From positions 1 through 42,080 of the forward strand of contig JAHLLK010000053.1 in the NCBI GenBank assembly GCA_020444165.1: a stretch of DNA of 42,080 nt, written 5' to 3'. Shown piece by piece: positions 38,940 through 42,080 of the stretch. Origin of the DNA: Deltaproteobacteria bacterium (GTDB lineage: Bacteria > Desulfobacterota > Desulfarculia > Desulfarculales > Desulfarculaceae). The position numbers and the translations under genes were made by a program. The stretch's first letter is position 1. The number at the start of each line of letters is the position of its first letter. Below the pieces are notes generated by a model. That model worked only from the letters and a program-made list of their open reading frames with translations, had not been told where the DNA came from and searched no databases.

Positions 38940-39723
38940 TCCCCACCCCGCGCCAGGCCGCCGGCGCCGCCACCCGCGAGGGGCTCGGGCCGCACTGCCG
39001 CTCCGGGGGGCCCTGGCCCTGTTGGCGGCGTTGGTGTTCCTGCCGGCCTGCTTCGGCGGGGGCGCCAAACCGCCGCCCTTTGTCCGCGCCTACACCCTGG
39101 ACTATCCTCCCCCGGCCACCGCGGCCCACCCCCTGGACGCGGTGCTCAAGGTGGAGGGCTTCTCCTCGGCCCGGTCCCTGCAAACCCCGGCCATGCGCTA
39201 CGACACCACGGCCACCGAGAGCGGGGAGTACAACTACCACCGCTGGGTGGTGGCCCCGGCTTTCCTGGCCCAGGACTTCCTCCTCCGGGACCTCCGGACC
39301 AGCGGGGACTGGCGGGCGGTGTACGGGCCCTATGACCTGAACCGGGCCCGCTTCCAGCTGCAGGGCGCCGTCACCCGCTTCCAGGAGGCCGCCAGCGGCG
39401 AGACCTGGGCGGCCCAACTGACCCTGGTGGTCACCCTGTTGGACCGGGACCGCCCCCTCGTCCCGGACCGGGTCATGTTCCAGCGGGAGTACCGCGAGGA
39501 GGAGCCTCTGGATTCCCGGAGCGCCCGGGGCCTGGCCCGGGCCATGAGCCAGGCCATGGCCCGGGCCAGCGCCCGGGTCTTGGCCGACGTGCGCCAGGCC
39601 GTGGCCGCCCGGCTGGCCTCGCCGTCCCCGCCGTCCCACTCCGGCGACTCCGGGAGCCCCGCGGGCCCGGTGGCCGCGCCGTCCGCGGCCACCCCGGCGG
39701 CTCCTCGCGCAAACGCGAGTTGA
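38929..39723 (+). CDS. ABC-type transport auxiliary lipoprotein (PqiC/ABC_trans_aux-like)
   Basis: A 264-residue lipoprotein: Arg-rich N-region, hydrophobic stretch and lipobox FLPAC. The mature part, YTLDYPPPATAAHPLDAVLKVEGFSSARSLQTPAMRYDTTATESGEYNYHRWVVAPAFLAQDFLLRDLRTSG, follows the ABC_trans_aux / PqiC plan, with the core YD......Y...W...P and LVVTLLDRDR. These lipoproteins sit on the outer membrane and contact MCE proteins. It overlaps mlaD by 11 bases and ends the Mla operon. No MlaC-like soluble carrier gene is in the window, consistent with a Pqi/Yeb-like bridge arrangement. The tail is Ser/Pro/Ala-rich. Confidence 0.85.
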   Translation: MRTDPHPAPGRRRRHPRGARAALPLRGALALLAALVFLPACFGGGAKPPPFVRAYTLDYPPPATAAHPLDAVLKVEGFSSARSLQTPAMRYDTTATESGEYNYHRWVVAPAFLAQDFLLRDLRTSGDWRAVYGPYDLNRARFQLQGAVTRFQEAASGETWAAQLTLVVTLLDRDRPLVPDRVMFQREYREEEPLDSRSARGLARAMSQAMARASARVLADVRQAVAARLASPSPPSHSGDSGSPAGPVAAPSAATPAAPRANAS

Positions 39724-39748
39724 AGCCTGGGGGGAGTTGCGCTAGGAT
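39720..39748 (+). promoter_or_regulatory. Candidate promoter of gap
   Basis: TTGAAG (39720-39725) and TAGGAT (39743-39748) at 17 bp. It overlaps the stop of the preceding lipoprotein gene and would give a leader of about 240 nt before gap; the rest of the gap shows no gene. Confidence 0.45.
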
Positions 39749-39997
39749 AGATAACTTTCCAGGCTTGGCCCACGAAACCACCCCCTACGGGTCAATAGGG
39801 GATCGTGGACAGGCTTTTGCTGTGGACCCGGGGGGGATTGAGGCAGGCGGCAGCCGGCGGACGGCGGGCAGACCTTATTGCCCCTCCCGCAAACCCGACG
39901 GCCCGGATGCCCTGCCCGGGCCTGCCGGGACAAGGTGATCCCGAAGGCTCCGGCCGGGTTGGAGTTATATTCATCCCAAGGGGGAAGGAACGTACAA

Positions 39998-41005
39998 ATG
40001 ATTCGCGTAGGTATCAATGGTTTCGGGCGTATCGGCCGCCAAGTTCTCAAAGCGATCATGGAACGCCACCCCGACACTCTCGAAGTGGCGGCGGTTAACG
40101 ATCTGGGCGACCCCCACACCAATGCGCATCTCTTCAAGTATGACAGCACCTACGGCGTCTTCCCGGGCGCCGTGGAGCTGACTGACGACGGCTTCCTGGT
40201 CTGCGGCAAGCACATCCGCTCTTTCAACCAGTGCGAGCCCAGCCAGATCGCCTGGGGCGACGAGGGGGTGGACATCGTGGTGGAGTCCACCGGCTTCTTC
40301 CGCACCGGGGCCCAGGCCGCCGGCCACCTGCAGGGCGGCGCCCGCAAGGTCATCATCTCCGCGCCCGGCAAGGAAGTGGACGGCACCTTTGTCATGGGCG
40401 TCAACCACTTCAGCTACGACCCGGCCAAGCACAACATCGTGTCCAACGCCTCCTGCACCACCAACTGCCTGGCGCCGGCGGCCAAGGTCATCTTTGACCG
40501 TTGGGGCATCAAGCGCGGCTTCATGAACACGGTGCACTCCTACACCAACGACCAGCGCATCCTGGACCAGCCCCACAAGGACCTGCGCCGGGCCCGCGCC
40601 GCCAGTCTCTCCATCATCCCCACCTCCACCGGCGCGGCCCGGGCGGTGGGCCTGGTGATCCCCGAGCTGAAGGGCAAAGTGGACGGCTTCTCGTTGCGGG
40701 TGCCCACGCCCACGGTGAGCATCGTGGACTTCACCGCCCTGTTGGAGAAGCCCGCGGACACCGCAGCAATGAACGACGCCTTCAAGGAGGCCGCCGAGAA
40801 GGAGCTGAAGGGCATCCTGGCTTGCACCGACGAGCCCCTGGTCTCGGTGGACTTCCGGGGCAACCCCCACTCCTCCATCGTGGACCTGGAGTACACCTCG
40901 GTCACCGAGGAAGGCATCGCCAAGATTCTGTCCTGGTACGACAACGAGTGGGGCTACTCCTGCCGGGTGAGCGACCTGGCCGCCTACATGGCCTCCCTGA
41001 TGTAA
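39998..41005 (+). CDS. gap: Glyceraldehyde-3-phosphate dehydrogenase (NAD type)
   Basis: The glycolytic/gluconeogenic enzyme that interconverts glyceraldehyde 3-phosphate and 1,3-bisphosphoglycerate. The 335-residue protein starts [17 protein letters not shown]. Catalytic Cys153 is in [12 protein letters not shown] and catalytic His180 in [12 protein letters not shown]. The acidic residue in AAVNDLGD that selects NAD is present. It ends with [15 protein letters not shown]. The ATG at 39998 is preceded by GGGGAAGGA. Single gene with its own terminator. Confidence 0.98.
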   Translation: MIRVGINGFGRIGRQVLKAIMERHPDTLEVAAVNDLGDPHTNAHLFKYDSTYGVFPGAVELTDDGFLVCGKHIRSFNQCEPSQIAWGDEGVDIVVESTGFFRTGAQAAGHLQGGARKVIISAPGKEVDGTFVMGVNHFSYDPAKHNIVSNASCTTNCLAPAAKVIFDRWGIKRGFMNTVHSYTNDQRILDQPHKDLRRARAASLSIIPTSTGAARAVGLVIPELKGKVDGFSLRVPTPTVSIVDFTALLEKPADTAAMNDAFKEAAEKELKGILACTDEPLVSVDFRGNPHSSIVDLEYTSVTEEGIAKILSWYDNEWGYSCRVSDLAAYMASLM

Positions 41006-41045
41006 TTTCCCGGGGGCTCCGGCTCCCGTTTCCGCGCTTTCGTCC

Positions 41046-41082
41046 GCCCCGCCGGCTTCCCGCCGGCGGGGCGATTTTTTTT
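41046..41082 (+). terminator. Terminator of gap
   Basis: Stem GCCCCGCCGG (41046-41055) / CCGGCGGGGC (41063-41072), extendable by one C-G pair, followed by GA and eight T. Confidence 0.95.
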
Positions 41083-41144
41083 ACGTTCTGGTCCTAATAT
41101 GTGGCACTTTGTTTGATAACTTCTGTTGTTGGAGGTCTTTTGCC

Positions 41145-41846
41145 ATGCTAGATCACAAATTCTGGTCAAAACATTTTGAAAAAGTGTTCATCCCGCAGCT
41201 TGAGAGAACAGTTGATGTTTTTCTTGGGAGAATATTGCCCGTTTTGAATAACATCGAAGCGGAGGCTGAGCAAATTCAAGAAGAAGAATTAACAAGATTG
41301 GAGCAATCTTGCGATCCAAATATGTTCGAGTATGAAGACATTCTCAATATGGCTTTGGATGCAGCCGTAGACCATTATCACTCTATGACAGATATTAGGC
41401 AGTCCCTTATAAATCTATATTCTATAGCAATTTATCATCTTTGGGAGCAACAGGTCTTGACCTTTCATAGGCGACAGGTGTTGCATCCATGTCAAGAGAA
41501 TCAACTCGAACTTATAACACGTTCCCAGTTTGAGAACATGTTAAGAGAAGAGGGTATAAACGTTGATTTGTTGCCATGTTGGAAAAAAATAGAAGAATTG
41601 CAATGTGTTGCTAATACAATAAAACATGCGGCAGGACGAGCTGCAAACAGGCTACATGAGCTTAGATCTGATTTGTTTGATCACCCGAACCCAATAATTA
41701 CAATGGCTATTACTAGGTCAACCACTGACGTGTACAGCCCGCTAGGAGGCGAGGATGTATACCTCACACCAGAAGATCTGATGGAATATAAAAAGGCATT
41801 GGTTAATTTCTGGAGAGAACTCGCAGGGGCCATGGCTTCGGATTGA
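41145..41846 (+). CDS. AT-rich gene of unknown function, probably acquired; HEPN-like hints
   Basis: A 233-residue, all-helical protein starting at ATG 41145 with GGAGGT 8 bases upstream. It is acidic in the first half (LNNIEAEAEQIQEEELTRLEQ). The conserved-looking core is HLWEQQVLTFHRRQVLH and LQCVANTIKHAAGRAANRLHELRSDLF. Arg109 and His114 form an R-x4-H pair, the spacing of HEPN ribonucleases, and N157..KH161 recalls motifs in helical defence-associated proteins; this is only suggestive. Two sampled lines are 33% and 52% G+C, far below the neighbours, and codon use is A/T-rich, which points to horizontal transfer. It sits between the gap terminator and a G-run repeat. Confidence 0.8.
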   Translation: MLDHKFWSKHFEKVFIPQLERTVDVFLGRILPVLNNIEAEAEQIQEEELTRLEQSCDPNMFEYEDILNMALDAAVDHYHSMTDIRQSLINLYSIAIYHLWEQQVLTFHRRQVLHPCQENQLELITRSQFENMLREEGINVDLLPCWKKIEELQCVANTIKHAAGRAANRLHELRSDLFDHPNPIITMAITRSTTDVYSPLGGEDVYLTPEDLMEYKKALVNFWRELAGAMASD

Positions 41847-42026
41847 CCAAAAAAGGCGCACACCGTAAATTACGGTAGCTCGGTTAGGGTAGGCTGCCTC
41901 ATCTTCTGATCTCAGCTCGCTCACCCAGAGCAGATTCAACAGAAAGAACTATGTAAATCACTAATGATTTTGGAAAGACACGCACGCCGCGCTGGCTTCG
42001 CGTATACGGATTTTTCTCCCAACTAA
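41847..42026. other. Gap after the AT-rich gene
   Basis: No gene seen. A short hairpin ACCGTA-AAT-TACGGT lies about 20 bases after the stop and could aid termination, though no T-run follows. Confidence 0.3.
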
Positions 42027-42080
42027 AGTTTTTTGGGGGATGGGGGGTGTGGGGGGAAACCCCTTTTTGTTCACAAAAAG
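42027..42080. repeat. G-run hairpin repeat, copy 3, truncated by window end
   Basis: Reads as the reverse complement of the C-rich tail of copies 1 and 2: AAAGTTTTTTGGGGG, GGGGGGTGTGGGGGG, then GGGG-AAA-CCCC-TTTTT, with the complementary AAAAAG starting before the window ends. Confidence 0.75.

Overview
The window is a GC-rich bacterial chromosome segment with tightly packed, often translationally coupled operons. The flagellar export genes, the nondecarboxylating-type glutaryl-CoA dehydrogenase relative, the TRAP transporter and the large DsbD point to an anaerobic member of the Desulfobacterota (former Deltaproteobacteria), perhaps near Desulfarculus. This is inference from gene content and protein style; there is no rRNA marker. 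I see no tRNA, rRNA or CRISPR array.

Layout. 1-3.7 kb: end of a flagellar operon (fliH partial, fliI, fliJ, motE-like) closed by a strong terminator. 3.7-5.3 kb: acyl-CoA dehydrogenase. 5.3-5.8 kb: repeat-rich gap with a G-run bidirectional terminator, an orphan terminator and a 211-bp MITE-like element. 5.9-10 kb: small helix-hairpin-helix protein, ComEA-like protein, alpha/beta hydrolase, lipoprotein and secreted hypotheticals. 10-13.3 kb: minus-strand block with a small membrane protein, then an asparaginase / FdhD-like / PH-domain operon. 13.3-16.7 kb: a possible small RNA, NamZ-type muramidase, PHP phosphoesterase and MBL hydrolase. 16.8-22.5 kb: fused 3-hydroxyacyl-CoA dehydrogenase/enoyl-CoA hydratase, a universal stress protein and a TRAP transporter (dctPQM) with a structured leader. 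22.8-28.8 kb: NYN-domain protein, REC-TPR protein, a tandem array of about 100-bp units, and an MltD-like LysM lytic transglycosylase. 29-34 kb: dsbD-ade-metallophosphoesterase operon. 34.1-35.1 kb: second G-run element, second MITE copy and a second array of about 100-bp units. 35.2-39.7 kb: Cache-like lipoprotein plus a Mla-type lipid transport operon. 40-41 kb: GAPDH. 41.1-41.9 kb: an AT-rich, probably acquired gene of unknown function. A third, truncated G-run element ends the window.

The most unusual content is non-coding. Two arrays 8 kb apart use different sequences but the same ~100-bp period and the same hairpin plan. Their stems change in compensating ways, and the G-T wobbles are tolerated only on the plus strand. 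Separately, two 97%-identical 211-bp elements are made of five hairpins in a row. They have imperfect terminal inverted repeats, and each is flanked by its own 5-bp direct repeat (GGTAG and TTTAT), the mark of transposition. All six differences between the copies fall in predicted loops.

Protein functions rest on motif recognition by eye. Promoters, leaders and the small RNA are pattern-based candidates.
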